A DNA stretch of 64,000 nucleotides. It comes from Bradyrhizobium sp. CCBAU 51765. GTDB lineage: Bacteria > Pseudomonadota > Alphaproteobacteria > Rhizobiales > Xanthobacteraceae. The notes beneath the pieces are model-generated. The model was not told the origin of the DNA. It saw nothing but the letters and a program-made list of their open reading frames with translations, and did no database searches. Within the stretch, counting starts at the first letter, position 1. Every line of letters starts with the position of its first letter. The stretch spans positions 6,871,001 to 6,935,000 of the forward strand of contig NZ_CP030038.1 in the NCBI RefSeq assembly GCF_015291725.1, given 5' to 3'. This document shows, piece by piece, positions 10,467 to 20,911 of the stretch. The translations under genes and the position numbers were made by a program.

Positions 10467-11237
10467 AGCTCGCCCGTACATCTCAGCGGGCCTCAACGGC
10501 GCATCGGAAGTGGAGGACAGAACCATCCAGAGCTTTGCTCTGGCTACGCGGGCAGTTTGACTTCCCTGGCTAACGCTTTCCGGTGGCCATGGCGGACAAT
10601 CGACGCGATGACCTGTTCGTTTTGCTCCGCGCAGCGGTCAGGAAGAAGGGCCGGAACAAGGGATGCGGCAAGATCCTGCGCACGTGGCGGCTGCATCGGC
10701 CCAGCGGTGAGCTCGTGGAAATGCCAAACGGCTCCTTCCACTCCTGACGGCTAGGTCGCTATTACCGCCGGTTCCACCTGAGAAGCTCAACAGGAGTTGC
10801 GCACGATCGATCCCTCCGTTGTTCGAGAGACAACATGAAAGAACAGACCTTTCCGGGGTTACTCGGCGGCTTCATGGAAAGGGTTTCGGCGCAGAAGCGA
10901 GCCGTCCAGGCCTATTCGCTCGCTGCCGCCGGATTAATGATCGGTCAAGAGGCCGATGGATCGCGGCGTTTACGGCCATTTCTGACATAGCCAGGGGCTG
11001 TAGCGCCCCTCGCCACCGACCTATCTCAAGGGCTCTGCCGATCGCCGCGAGGCAAGGCATGAACTTGATCGCGCTCCACACGTGCATCGCATTCGTCAAG
11101 CACTGGGCTATCGCACGCAGTTGCGCGTTTTCCTGTTCGTGAGTAACCGTCTGGTGAGGTTTTCGATTGTCCACAAATATGGTGCCCAGCGCGATGTCGG
11201 TGACAGCTTACGCCGCCGTCATATCCGCGCTCCCCCG
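10467..11237. other. Intergenic stretch with no supported gene
   Basis: About 770 bases between the J-domain gene and the pectinesterase. Nothing with a domain or ribosome-binding site is visible on either strand. Confidence 0.45.
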
Positions 11238-12272
11238 TCATTCATCCGACGATCGCCGGCGTCTCGTCACCGTTGCTTTGTCTTCGATCGATATGGTTCC
11301 CTTTGGCAGCCAATCTGTGGCGCCTCCGAAGAACACGCTCAGCGACCATCTCGCAGCTTCGTTATCTGTCAGTTGATGGGAGTGAGACTCGCGGGCTGAG
11401 GGGTTGGCCCCGACGCCGAAGGATCTGTATTCAGCATAGTAGCTTGTCCTCAAGGTATCGGTCTTGCCGGGCGTCCATTCGCGCCACCCTTCCGCGATCA
11501 CGGGGGCATCTATCTTCGCTGACAAGAAGACCACTGTGGCGTAGGGACGCCAAGGGCGGCCAAGTGCGATATAGCCCGCAGCAGGGGCGGCAGTTAACCT
11601 GCAATGATCAAAAACATAGCCACTGTCCTCATCCGGCGCTGCCTTGCTCTGAGCGGTATAGATGACCGCTTGATTAGCGATGCCGTGCAACTCACATTGC
11701 CGGAACCAGGCCTTGGCGTTACCAAAGATGAAATCGACATGCCCTTCGATGTAGCAGTTCGAGAAGTATTGTCGTGACATTCTGCCGTTTGGTCCCTTGC
11801 CGGCAAATAGCGTGTCCTGGGCACCGAGCAGGCGGACGCGCGTAACGACGTCCCTGTCTCCGGTAACGGACAGCGCTACCGCCTGCGAGGGGGGATTGGC
11901 CGGATTGAGGGCGTAGTCGTTCTGGATGGTCAGATTCTCGAGCCGCAAGTCATCGCCAGCGGCATCCAGCGTCGCCGAACGGGCGGTTCCTCCTACATTG
12001 ATCGCGCCGTCGCCATACACAATGATCGTATCCTCCCGCTTCCTGCCAGTCCCTTCGAGATGAATGCCGGATTTGGAGATTTTGACCTTCTCGCGATAGA
12101 CGCCCGGCGCGATCCGGACATTTCCGCCTTCCGCCGGCAATGCGTCGATGGCTTGCTGCACAGAGTGATAGTCTGCATTTCCAGCATGCGACACGAATAG
12201 TGGCTCAGCATACGCTGCCGGGATGCAGAAACATCCGGCCAGAAGCGCAGCGAAAGGCACGAAAATTCGCAT
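11238..12272 (-). CDS. Secreted pectinesterase (CE8 family)
   Basis: 344 residues with a Sec signal peptide (cleavage likely after AAYA, residue ~22). It carries the hallmark motifs of pectin methylesterase: GAQDTLFA with the oxyanion Gln and catalytic Asp, YIEGHVDFIFGNA with the nucleophilic Asp, and LGRPWRPYATVVF with the substrate-binding Arg-Trp. The enzyme removes methyl esters from homogalacturonan in plant cell walls, giving substrate for polygalacturonase. The polygalacturonase gene lies directly upstream on the same strand (255-bp gap). Such pairs occur in rhizobial symbiosis islands and may help infection-thread entry. No tts or nod box was found upstream, so its control is unclear. 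Confidence 0.9.
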   Translation of the reverse strand: MRIFVPFAALLAGCFCIPAAYAEPLFVSHAGNADYHSVQQAIDALPAEGGNVRIAPGVYREKVKISKSGIHLEGTGRKREDTIIVYGDGAINVGGTARSATLDAAGDDLRLENLTIQNDYALNPANPPSQAVALSVTGDRDVVTRVRLLGAQDTLFAGKGPNGRMSRQYFSNCYIEGHVDFIFGNAKAWFRQCELHGIANQAVIYTAQSKAAPDEDSGYVFDHCRLTAAPAAGYIALGRPWRPYATVVFLSAKIDAPVIAEGWREWTPGKTDTLRTSYYAEYRSFGVGANPSARESHSHQLTDNEAARWSLSVFFGGATDWLPKGTISIEDKATVTRRRRSSDE

Positions 12273-12526
12273 GTGATCTCATTCTTCGTTGAGTTCGCGA
12301 CACGCTCGACGCAGTCGATATGAGATACCGCCGCGGGATAGTCGCCGTGCATGGTCAAATACATTTTTTGCACAGAATCACAACCTGCACGTCACCTTCG
12401 TATTCCCGGCCCTGCAAACGTCGGACAAGTGCAACCAACTCGGGGCATGAGGCTGACCTTCGTCACACCGGTCATCTTGCCCCAGATGCGGAACTCAGCA
12501 GCGAGTTTGACACCGGGTCTAGTGCT

Positions 12527-13819
12527 TTACCAACCGCCGTCGCGGAATGCGCTGGAACATACCTCCGATCCGCGCCGCAGCGGCTTTGCAACTCGTCCGG
12601 GCAGCGGCGGTGATACGTCAGATGCGGTAACGTTCGCATGTTCAACTTGCCAAGTCGCGGAACTGGCAAATCGGACATCTTCGAGTGTCACGTCAAGTGC
12701 ATGCCCCTCGTCTAGGCCGCGCATCAGCAACACACCGGTGTCGCCATGCACATGACGGAGAACGATTTGCCGATAGACCGGAATCCTCGTGCCTCGTGCG
12801 CGCGGATCATATTTTGTATCGAAAACCACCGGCCACCTGTTGCCCCTCAGGCACACGTACTCATAAGTCACGCTCTCTACCAGACCGCCTCGGCTAACAT
12901 CGCTCTTGATGCGCAGGCCAGACGTCGTACCATCCAGCGTCAGATTACGCACCAATATGTCTCTGGCCCCGGAATTCACCTCACTGCCGATAGACATGCC
13001 ATGCCCCCAGCCGAAATAATTATCAATGATCGAGATATGGCTGCTCGAGCCATTATCGCCGGCTTTGATTGCGACGTTGTCGTCACCCGTACGGATCAAG
13101 CTGTGGGTGATGGTCACATCCTGACCCGCGCCAAGATCGATGCCGTCGGTGTTGCGGGCATCCGCCGGCGAATCAATCGTGAGGCCCCAGAACGTGGCAC
13201 CTTCGACCCTGCTCATCGCGACATGAAAATTGGGAGCGTTGCGCAAGGTGACACCAGAGAACGTGATGTCCTGCGCATGATCGATCTGGATCAAGCGCGG
13301 GGCGTTCTGTTTGCCGCCCTGAGCTTGGGCGCGACGCGCTAGCTGCCACCAGCTTTCCGCGCCGCCGCCAATAATTGCTCCACCCTGACCGTCGATGATG
13401 CCCTCTCCGTAGATGCCGCCGCCACGCGTTTTTGAAAAGCTGATGAATGGCCGGCAGCCGTCGCCCTTTTCCGCGATGCGGCCACATTGTCCGAGGCCCT
13501 TGTCGTAAGCAGCAGGTTCGGGAATGGCGATCAGCGTCGCACCGCGTCCGATCCATAAGGTCACGCCCGATTTCATATCGAGTGGACCTGAGTGAAACTC
13601 GCCGCGCCCGAGATAAACTGCAGCCCCAGCGGGGCAATGTTCAATGGCGTCTTGTAGGCTAACTGTATCGTTCTTGCCGGAAGGCACAGGGCGGTCGCAG
13701 ACCGTATGAGGTGCAACAGGTTCGGCGATAGTCCGGCGGTCTTGCGCCTTTGCGGCAGGGCAGACAACCATGGAGGTGAGTATGGACAATAGGATCCAGT
13801 TGCGAAAACGCTTTATCAT
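12527..13819 (-). CDS. Secreted polygalacturonase (glycoside hydrolase family 28)
   Basis: About 430 residues when started at ATG 13819, which places a signal peptide (MIKRFRNWILLSILTSMV..AAKA) at the very N-terminus. An upstream ATG at 13921 would add 34 residues before it and is less likely. GH28 motifs are present in order: NTDGIDLG (catalytic Asp), GDDNVAIKAG (Asp pair), GHGMSIGSE (catalytic His) and RIKS (substrate-binding Arg-Lys). The right-handed beta-helix enzyme cleaves de-esterified pectin. It pairs functionally with the pectinesterase downstream. Length and motifs look intact. Confidence 0.9.
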   Translation of the reverse strand: MIKRFRNWILLSILTSMVVCPAAKAQDRRTIAEPVAPHTVCDRPVPSGKNDTVSLQDAIEHCPAGAAVYLGRGEFHSGPLDMKSGVTLWIGRGATLIAIPEPAAYDKGLGQCGRIAEKGDGCRPFISFSKTRGGGIYGEGIIDGQGGAIIGGGAESWWQLARRAQAQGGKQNAPRLIQIDHAQDITFSGVTLRNAPNFHVAMSRVEGATFWGLTIDSPADARNTDGIDLGAGQDVTITHSLIRTGDDNVAIKAGDNGSSSHISIIDNYFGWGHGMSIGSEVNSGARDILVRNLTLDGTTSGLRIKSDVSRGGLVESVTYEYVCLRGNRWPVVFDTKYDPRARGTRIPVYRQIVLRHVHGDTGVLLMRGLDEGHALDVTLEDVRFASSATWQVEHANVTASDVSPPLPGRVAKPLRRGSEVCSSAFRDGGW

Positions 13820-14447
13820 TGACCTGCTCGTGCTTTGTCGCACGCATCCTTGCCGCGTGCCTTTTCTGGTATTTGAGCGCTGGCTCGATCGAGCCGTCGC
13901 GCGCGTCACTGGCCCGCGCAAGATGACATTTATAAGACGCAGCGGAGGCTTCGACTTTGCGATCGCGCCGTAGCACCTTGCCTATGCGCGAAGAAGACGA
14001 AGCGTTGTGCGATAGTCCAAAATCCAAACAGCTTCTCGGCGTTCTCACAGTGTTTAAGCGCCTGAAGCGGCATCTCAAGTGCGGGTGAATCCGCACTCCG
14101 CCGCGTCGGCGTTCGATCAAAGACCCGCCTACAAGAAGTGTCAGGAGCGCCCACGGTCACTTGACACCGTACAGCCAGGAAGGCGCACCGCAAGATTAGT
14201 AGCGACACGTCCCGGACGAACGCGGGGGATCAGCTTTCATGGCGGCGAGATCGAGGTCGAGTGCCGCAGGGTTAGGGACAAGAACTGTTCACCGCCTCTG
14301 GCGCTAAACTTTATCCAAGGCGATCCGCTGCGCTTCGATTGAGCCCCGGCTACTTGGCCGCTGCCAGATCGGCAAGGGGTCTAAACATCCAGCACTCCAA
14401 TCACAGTCGAAAATGCGGCGCGATATTTCGCGCTAGCTGGCGCTCGC

Positions 14448-14609
14448 TCAGCAAGGGATGGACGCGAAGCCGGTTCGCCGTAAGCCTGCCGCATCTAATT
14501 GCTGCTCAAAGGCGTCTGCTCCCGCCTGGTTCGGTTGATCGTCTGGAACGGCGTGCTGTACCGATGGCGGAGGTGCGGCATTGGATATGGCGCAATCGTG
14601 CGAGTCCAT
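14448..14609 (-). pseudogene. Truncated type III effector: N-terminal secretion module only
   Basis: From ATG 14609, with GGGGAGG five bases upstream, 53 residues are encoded (MDSHDCAIS...) before a stop. The part QAGADAFEQQLDAAG closely matches residues 29-43 of the 603-residue effector at 1.47 kb. A near-perfect tts box lies just upstream. No continuation of an effector body was found in the other frames downstream. This looks like a promoter plus secretion signal left after loss of the effector domain, or a very small secreted protein. Confidence 0.6.
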
Positions 14610-14652
14610 GCCAGCCTCCCCGTCAAGGATCACTGGGTTAGTCCCTATACGG

Positions 14653-14676
14653 AGAAGCTTTCGAGAAGCTGACGAG
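14653..14676 (-). promoter_or_regulatory. tts box (TtsI-binding promoter element)
   Basis: On the minus strand this reads CTCGTCAGCTTCTCGAAAGC followed by TTC, an essentially perfect match to the tts-box core. It lies 44 bp upstream of the ATG of the truncated effector. Confidence 0.88.
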
Positions 14677-14679
14677 GCT

Positions 14680-16304
14680 GCGGCCCGCCTCAGATCGCAT
14701 TCTCACCGAGAACCCTGTTCCTGGCGTCTCACGAATTTAGGTGACCGCCGTTACCTGCCGTCTTTCGGTGAATTGTGATCGTATGCGGACATAGTCAGCC
14801 GGTTCTCATCATCCTCCATGCGATGGCCGTGAGGCATGGTCGGCTTCCGCGGTCAGCACCGTCCGTCACTCGCATGCCTTGCCCCACGGTGATAGCCGAC
14901 CATCGCGTCATTGAACGCGCCCCTCGCGCCCCGTCCAGAGACGTCTACCGGTAATTTGAACACCTTAAGACGGACAAAACGACCGTATTGGCCGGCTCAA
15001 GCTGGAGAGCTTTGATATTCGATTTAGAACATCTGCTGAACAGCCCCGAAGCAGGAGGCTCTAGCCAAAGACGCGGCGATACGTCCCGTGTGTGGTGCTA
15101 CTCTGCGCACATTCCCTTGCCAACACACCGCGGTCAACCAAACGCGCCTATCGACAGGGCCCTGTCCAATTCGCCCGCCGGGCGCGCAACCCCATCGCGT
15201 CACAAGATCTTCACCAATTCCGCGACAAAACCGTTCGCTGCCAACGTGCGCAGCAGCACTTTCAGCGGTCCCATGTTCGACTCGAAAACGTCAAATCAGC
15301 ATTCTGATCAACAGGATCATCGAAGCTTCGGGATTTGCGCGGTCGCGCGTTACGTATTGAATTGTTCGCCGCAGGGTTGCGCTGGCGTTTATCGATCGAT
15401 GATGAAACCGCTCGACGCTCAAGTCTCCTCTCGAGATCCGCCAATCCTTCCTTACATTCCTCGACAACCGAGTGGGCTCGAAGCAGCTTGACCTTGAGCT
15501 CGTCCTGTTGCCTGACTATTTTCTCGAGATCCCAATCGTCCTGCATCAGCTTATTGACCATCTGCAAAGCGCCGATTGAACGCCGCCGCTTAGCTTTACA
15601 AACCCAGACTCGGCATCTCGCAGATGCCCGCGCTTGAGCCCCAGCGAAAAGTGACGCAACCAATGGTCCTTGAGGTATAATGCTTTTACGTTGGCCTGCA
15701 CCATCTTGTTGAGGACCGCCATTCCCCGCGAGCCCTTTACAAGACAATCGGATTCTGCCCGGCAAACTGGAGCGCGATCCGAAGATGTCAGAGTTCGCGG
15801 CGCAGCCGCATGGTTTGGAAAGCGCATCAGGAGACCTCTGCCACCAACCAACCGTGCAAGTTTCATCTGAATACCTCGACCGAATGCTGAACGAGCATCA
15901 TAGTCAGAAGTGGTTGGTCACATGTTCAAGCAACCGGCATGCCAATGCCGGTTGAGCGTTTTATGAAGAACCGATGTCGGTTTTCCCGTAGCACGTAGTT
16001 GCAGGCGGTGCTGTTGTCGCGTTTGAACAAACCACGTCTTGAACGAGACATCCGAAGCCGCAACCACGACGTCCACAGCAGCGCTCACCATGGCGGCGCT
16101 CAATAGAAAAGATTTTGCGTGCGGCGGCCAGAATGCTCCCACCATTTTTGATTGGTGCGTTGTGTCGAAGCACGGCAAGGAGCCGCCCCGCCCTACTCAT
16201 GGCGTTCGCGCTGCGGAACGCAGGTGTTGTTCACAAAGGCCGACGGAGGTCGTCGGCCGAGCAAGCTCATCGGGATCGGCACCGCGTTGATCCGCGCGCA
16301 TTTT
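14680..16304. other. Mostly degraded DNA; one possible coiled-coil gene remnant
   Basis: On the minus strand, at about 15310-15720, two frames each hold a plausible protein segment: VKALYLKDHWLRHFSLGLKR in one, then DWDLEKIVRQQDELKVKLLR (coiled-coil-like) in another. A single frameshifted gene of unknown function would explain this. The rest shows nothing I can support. Confidence 0.3.
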
Positions 16305-17474
16305 CTAATGAAGCTCCGGCAGGACTGGATCGAGTTCTTCCTGCTCGAGCGTCTTGGCTCCATCTTCCGCCAGATACGCTGCCAGAGCCGCGATCCCGGA
16401 GTTCGGTGGACATCGAGCGGGTGCCGATTTTTTGAAGGGCACTTGTCCCAAGCGCTCGGCGACTTCGACGCTCATGAGGTGGGGACGGATCGGTCGATCG
16501 ACGGCGCGCTCGATGGTGTGGAAGATCCAGGTGCCGTCCGGATCGATGTCCGACCAATGAAAGATCGGCGTCTGTTCGAATACCAATCCTGCGATGGTCC
16601 GCAGCGCCTGCTGGGTGGCAAGCGAGGGGTACCCGCCGACATACATGGTCGTACCTAATCGGCCGGGGTCCGCTTCGGCGATGTGCCGGTTGAAGCTTGC
16701 GAAATTTTCGATCGTCAGAACGTAGGCCGGCGGCTCCCGGAAGCGGACGCGATCTGCTTCCTTGGGACTGATCCCGAGATAATGCGGAGAGATACCGGAC
16801 AGGTCGGCTCCATCAAGGTCGATCTTGCCTGCGATCAGAAGCGGCGGGGCAAAACGCTCCAGTCCGATCGCTCGCAGTGCCTCGCGGGGGCGGGCACCAG
16901 GCGGAAAGTCCATTACGCCGCTCAAAAGCCGGACCACGGCACCCTCGATGCGCTCGAGTATCTTGCTGTGCCCCACCGTACGTCGCGAGAAAGTTTTGTA
17001 GTCGACGTCCAGATGCTTGTTATCGAGGATCGCCTGGGCGAGAACGAATGCATGGCGCAGCGTGTCGACCTCGGACGAACCGAATCCGTGCCACGTCTTA
17101 CCCCGCGCCCACACCTCCGCGATTTGAGAGCCGCTGTTCTTCAGGGACTCGTTCAGCGCCACTCCGGCTACAAGCCGCGCGGCGGCGTCCTCCGCGATGC
17201 GTGACGCCGGCGTGCGGTCGAGATATCGGTATGAGATCTCCGCTGAGGCCAACCGCACGTGCGCCACTTGGTCCCGCTTCGCGCCGCGCCCCCAGCCGAT
17301 GGACACCGCGCCGGCACTTTCGGCTTTCCTGATCTGGTTCAGAAACGCGTCCGCCGCGACTACTGACGAGAAAGCGGCATAGTCGGGGTGGGCGATTGGA
17401 CTTGCGGCCCCGGCCTCGAAGCGATCGAGCAGGTCGTTCAGCAGGCCGATCGCGTCCGTGAAACGTCGCGCCAT
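16305..17474 (-). CDS. jetD: Wadjet defence protein JetD (DUF2220, Toprim-like nuclease)
   Basis: 389 residues; last gene of the jet operon, starting 2 bp after the jetC stop. The C-terminal half holds the DUF2220 Toprim-like fold: VLTIENFASFN with the conserved Glu, a glycine-containing GGYPSLATQQ segment, and FHWSDIDPDG with the DxD metal-binding pair. The N-terminal half is the DNA-binding region. In Wadjet, JetABC extrudes small circular DNA loops like a condensin and JetD cleaves the recognised plasmid. All four subunits are present and uninterrupted, so the system is probably active. The operon looks GC-richer than the surrounding island, hinting at separate acquisition. Confidence 0.88.
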   Translation of the reverse strand: MARRFTDAIGLLNDLLDRFEAGAASPIAHPDYAAFSSVVAADAFLNQIRKAESAGAVSIGWGRGAKRDQVAHVRLASAEISYRYLDRTPASRIAEDAAARLVAGVALNESLKNSGSQIAEVWARGKTWHGFGSSEVDTLRHAFVLAQAILDNKHLDVDYKTFSRRTVGHSKILERIEGAVVRLLSGVMDFPPGARPREALRAIGLERFAPPLLIAGKIDLDGADLSGISPHYLGISPKEADRVRFREPPAYVLTIENFASFNRHIAEADPGRLGTTMYVGGYPSLATQQALRTIAGLVFEQTPIFHWSDIDPDGTWIFHTIERAVDRPIRPHLMSVEVAERLGQVPFKKSAPARCPPNSGIAALAAYLAEDGAKTLEQEELDPVLPELH

Positions 17475-17476
17475 GA

Positions 17477-20400
17477 CTACTCGGCGGCCAGACGGGTGCC
17501 GAGCTCATCTTCGGACATCAGGTCCGGATCGATGGCCATTAGTTCGCGCTTGGCCTTCTCTTTCAGTTCCACCACAGTGGCCCTGGACTGTTCGCCGATG
17601 CGGTCCACCTCCACGATGGTGTCCATGTGCTCGAGCACGGCGACCCGCTTCTCGAACGGCGCCGCGATCACGAACTGGAGCCCCAGGTTCTTGTAGAAGC
17701 TCATCATCTGCCGCTGGTTCTTGCCGTCCATCTTGGAGAAGGCCTCGTCGAACATGGCGAGGGCGAAGCCGGAGGGCTTGCCCGTGCGACGCTCGGCGCT
17801 GCCGTAGACGGCGGCTAGCGAAGCGCCGATGGCGACGTAGATGGGCACCTGCTGTTCGGCGCCGGATCCGGTGCCGCGCCGCTGCTCCCAGCGGGTTGAA
17901 CGGCCCGTAGCGACATCCTCCATGTGAATCTCGAAGGTGTAGAAGTTGCGGTAGTCCTCGAACTGGGTGAAGTCCTTATCTGGATCCTCGAGCAATGCCT
18001 CGAGCGCACGGATCGTATCTTTGTGCGGGAAGTCATCGGGCACGTCGCCCCGGAACAGCATATCCAGCGCCTCTGGAGAGGTTTTGGCAATTTCGATGAT
18101 CTTCAGGATGGGCTGGAATTCCACGACCTGGGTGCGGTGGAATGAATAGCGCTCGTTGTGGAAGGGATGTGCGTAGAGACTGCGGTTCAACGACTGCAGC
18201 TCCCGCTCCATCTTGCCGATCCGGGCCGTGAGTGCGTTGATGAACTCGCCGCGCAGCAGGGTGGAGGCCTTTTCCGCCGCTTCCCGCGCCTGCCGTTCGT
18301 ACTGGCGCAGCTCGTTGGATTCGATATCCGCGATGAGCTGGTCCATCCAGGGCTTCACCTCCCGCAGCGGCTCGCTCTCCGCGCCGACTTGCGAGCTCAT
18401 TCCGAACTGGTCGAAATAATCGTAGAGGAGCTCGCGGACCCGCCGCTCGATGCGGGCGCGCTCTGCGTCCGAGGCGTCCGCATCCTTCAGCGCCCTGTCA
18501 GCGATGGCGCGGTGCTTCTCCGCGAACCCTTTCTGGGCCGCGGCATTGAGGCGCTCGCGGTACACGATCCTGCCCTTCGAGGCGGAGTAGAGCGGGAAGG
18601 TCTTGCGATAGATCGACCGAGCCACCCGCAGGTTAAGCTCGGAGCCGGGCACGTTTTCGCCTTCTCCGAGTCTCCTCTCTGCCGATCTGACCTCACCGTC
18701 ATGCTCGCCGAACGCCTTCTGCTGGATCTTTCGTTCGTCGAGCCTCTTCTCCTTCAGCTTCTGCTGCGCTCGTTTCTTGTCGCGAAGTCCGCCGTCGCCC
18801 GCCCCGTCCAGCGCTTCGAGCCTCGCCTGGGCTTCGGCGATCTCGGTCTGCGCGGCTGCTAAGGCTGCCGCGCAAGCCTTCAGATCGTCACGTGCCTCGC
18901 AGATGTTCTTCAGAGCGGCAAAGGCCTGCTCTGCCGCCTGGGCCTCCTTGCTCTTTTCCGTTTGGAGCCGATCCAGTTCCTCGGCCTGATCCTGCAGCGA
19001 GCGCAGGGCGTTCGCCTGGGCCGCCTTTCCAATCTTATGCTGCGAGGCTTCGATCCAGCGATGGGTCCTTACGAGTCCGTCGTCGTATAAGCCGTCCTTC
19101 ATGATAGCCCGACCGGGCCTGTTGAACTGGTCGAGCGTGTCCGCGAGGCGGACCGTGCCGTAGCGGCGCATGATGAAGGCCATCGCGTCCGGATCCTGGC
19201 TCCGGAAGATCGAGGGGAAAGTACCGCGCTCCGGCTTGGCCCTGAACTGCTCGAGTTTGTTTAGGCTCACGAGCGATGCATGGCGAAACTCGCGGCGACC
19301 TTCCTTGAAGATTGACGTGGCGGCGCTGATATCCGTTCTGTCGACGAACACGGCTTCCCGGTCGCGGCCGAGGAGCGCCTCGGCGGCTCCTACCCACTCG
19401 GGTTCGGCGACTTCGATGATGTCGCAGAGCACGCGCGGGACCATTCCGCTCTGCCGCAGCCTGCGGCAGAGGAGTTCAGTGTCGTCGCCGAGATAGGCCC
19501 GCGCCCCTCCGGCGGCGTGCTGTCGGATCCGTTCGAGCACCTCGTCGCGCCGGCCTCGGAGCCCGGAAAGCTCCGCGATGATCGTTTGACGCGCTTCGTC
19601 GATCTTCGGCAGCCATTTCGTGCCGCTTGCGGCGAAGGACTTCTCGGCCGCGGAGAGTTCGTCGGAGACGTGCCCGATGTCGGCCCCGGCGGTGGCAGTC
19701 AGAAGACGCTCAAGCGCAGGAACGAAGTCCTCGAAACCGTCCGCGCACATCGCGCGGAGCGGCTCCAGGCGACGGATGTTCTCCATACGAGCCTTGAAGT
19801 CCGCCGAGGCGCGGTGCGCCGCCTGCCCGGCCACATCGGCGGTCTGCTGCAGGGACTTTCTGCCCGTCTTGGCATCGTGCTCGGCGATTGCGGCCGTGAG
19901 GCGTTCGATCTCGTTATCGATGGCCTTGACGTCGTCGTCGATGAATTCGAGTTGTTTTGCTGCGGCGTCCCGGCGCGCCATCTCGGTACGCCGCTTGGTC
20001 TTGAAGTCCAGGTTTGTCGCGCGTGCCGCGAGCCAAGTCGCGCGTTTTGCGATCCACTCCTCCCTGAACTTGGTCTCGAGCGCTTCTTCAAGCGTGCCGA
20101 GGACGACCCGAAGCGCCCTCAGGGCTTCGAGCCTGAGGCGCATCTTTCTAATGGTTTCGCTGATGTTGCGGTATGTCTGGATCGACTCGCGCAGCTCCTT
20201 GATGCCGATCGGACTGTCCTCGAGGATGTAGTTCCGCACGAACTGTGTGGCCGTTTGGTTGTGGTCGAGCGTCATCGCGTTGACGATTGATTTCTGCAGG
20301 GCGCTGGCGTTCTGCTCGCCATAGGGCGAATGCGGCAGAAGATGGCGCATGTACTCGCGGACGTAGTCGCTCGCCCGGTCGCGATGATTGACGAAGTTGC

Positions 20401-20911
20401 CCTCGCCGACCGCCGCGACGATCCGGGCGCGCACGTCCTCCCACGGCGCCGGGAATTGCGACTTTCCTCGCTGCTCGATGAAGTCCTTGGAGCTCAAAAC
20501 GGTCCCGACGGCGACGAACAGTGCCAGCACGGTCTCCCTGCTGTCGGACTTGCGCGCCTCAAGCGCCATGCCGATCGTGACTGGCGGTCGATCGCCTTCC
20601 TTGTCTTCGAACCCTAGCGCCACGTAGGTGCGCGCCTCGTCGCGCCGGCGCTGGTCTTCGCCGAGCGTCCCAAGGCAGTAATCGACGACGCTGCGCTTGG
20701 AGCCGCTGCGCGATTTTCCGCTGTCGCCGGCGACCGCGTTCAGGCGCAAGAACCGCCGGCTCCCGCCGGTGAGAACGACCTGTGCCATGTCGAGGATTGT
20801 CGATTTGCCGGACCGGTTCTCGCCCAAGACCCCGACGTGTCCTGTCACGTCGATGTCGGCCACGTCGAACAGGTGCCAGTTCACCATCGTCAGGTGGCGT
20901 AGCTCCATCAT
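17477..20911 (-). CDS. jetC: Wadjet defence protein JetC (SMC/MukB-like ATPase)
   Basis: 1144 residues. The N-terminal Walker A motif GENRSGKST (30-38) and the C-terminal ABC signature-like GTGSGAEQQ with a Walker B-type ALAMFDEAFSKMD form the split head ATPase of an SMC protein. Long coiled-coil arms and a central hinge region lie between them. It is the motor of the JetABC condensin-like complex that extrudes DNA and detects small circular plasmids. Its ATG overlaps the jetB stop by 4 bp (ATGA), indicating translational coupling. Large open frames on the opposite strand (for example 18158-18862 and 19517-20290) are GC-driven shadows. Confidence 0.92.
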   Translation of the reverse strand: MMELRHLTMVNWHLFDVADIDVTGHVGVLGENRSGKSTILDMAQVVLTGGSRRFLRLNAVAGDSGKSRSGSKRSVVDYCLGTLGEDQRRRDEARTYVALGFEDKEGDRPPVTIGMALEARKSDSRETVLALFVAVGTVLSSKDFIEQRGKSQFPAPWEDVRARIVAAVGEGNFVNHRDRASDYVREYMRHLLPHSPYGEQNASALQKSIVNAMTLDHNQTATQFVRNYILEDSPIGIKELRESIQTYRNISETIRKMRLRLEALRALRVVLGTLEEALETKFREEWIAKRATWLAARATNLDFKTKRRTEMARRDAAAKQLEFIDDDVKAIDNEIERLTAAIAEHDAKTGRKSLQQTADVAGQAAHRASADFKARMENIRRLEPLRAMCADGFEDFVPALERLLTATAGADIGHVSDELSAAEKSFAASGTKWLPKIDEARQTIIAELSGLRGRRDEVLERIRQHAAGGARAYLGDDTELLCRRLRQSGMVPRVLCDIIEVAEPEWVGAAEALLGRDREAVFVDRTDISAATSIFKEGRREFRHASLVSLNKLEQFRAKPERGTFPSIFRSQDPDAMAFIMRRYGTVRLADTLDQFNRPGRAIMKDGLYDDGLVRTHRWIEASQHKIGKAAQANALRSLQDQAEELDRLQTEKSKEAQAAEQAFAALKNICEARDDLKACAAALAAAQTEIAEAQARLEALDGAGDGGLRDKKRAQQKLKEKRLDERKIQQKAFGEHDGEVRSAERRLGEGENVPGSELNLRVARSIYRKTFPLYSASKGRIVYRERLNAAAQKGFAEKHRAIADRALKDADASDAERARIERRVRELLYDYFDQFGMSSQVGAESEPLREVKPWMDQLIADIESNELRQYERQAREAAEKASTLLRGEFINALTARIGKMERELQSLNRSLYAHPFHNERYSFHRTQVVEFQPILKIIEIAKTSPEALDMLFRGDVPDDFPHKDTIRALEALLEDPDKDFTQFEDYRNFYTFEIHMEDVATGRSTRWEQRRGTGSGAEQQVPIYVAIGASLAAVYGSAERRTGKPSGFALAMFDEAFSKMDGKNQRQMMSFYKNLGLQFVIAAPFEKRVAVLEHMDTIVEVDRIGEQSRATVVELKEKAKRELMAIDPDLMSEDELGTRLAAE

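Noticed and set aside
18158..20290. Long plus-strand open frames opposite jetC
   Set aside because: They are GC-driven shadows of the coiled-coil gene with no domain, start site or conservation.
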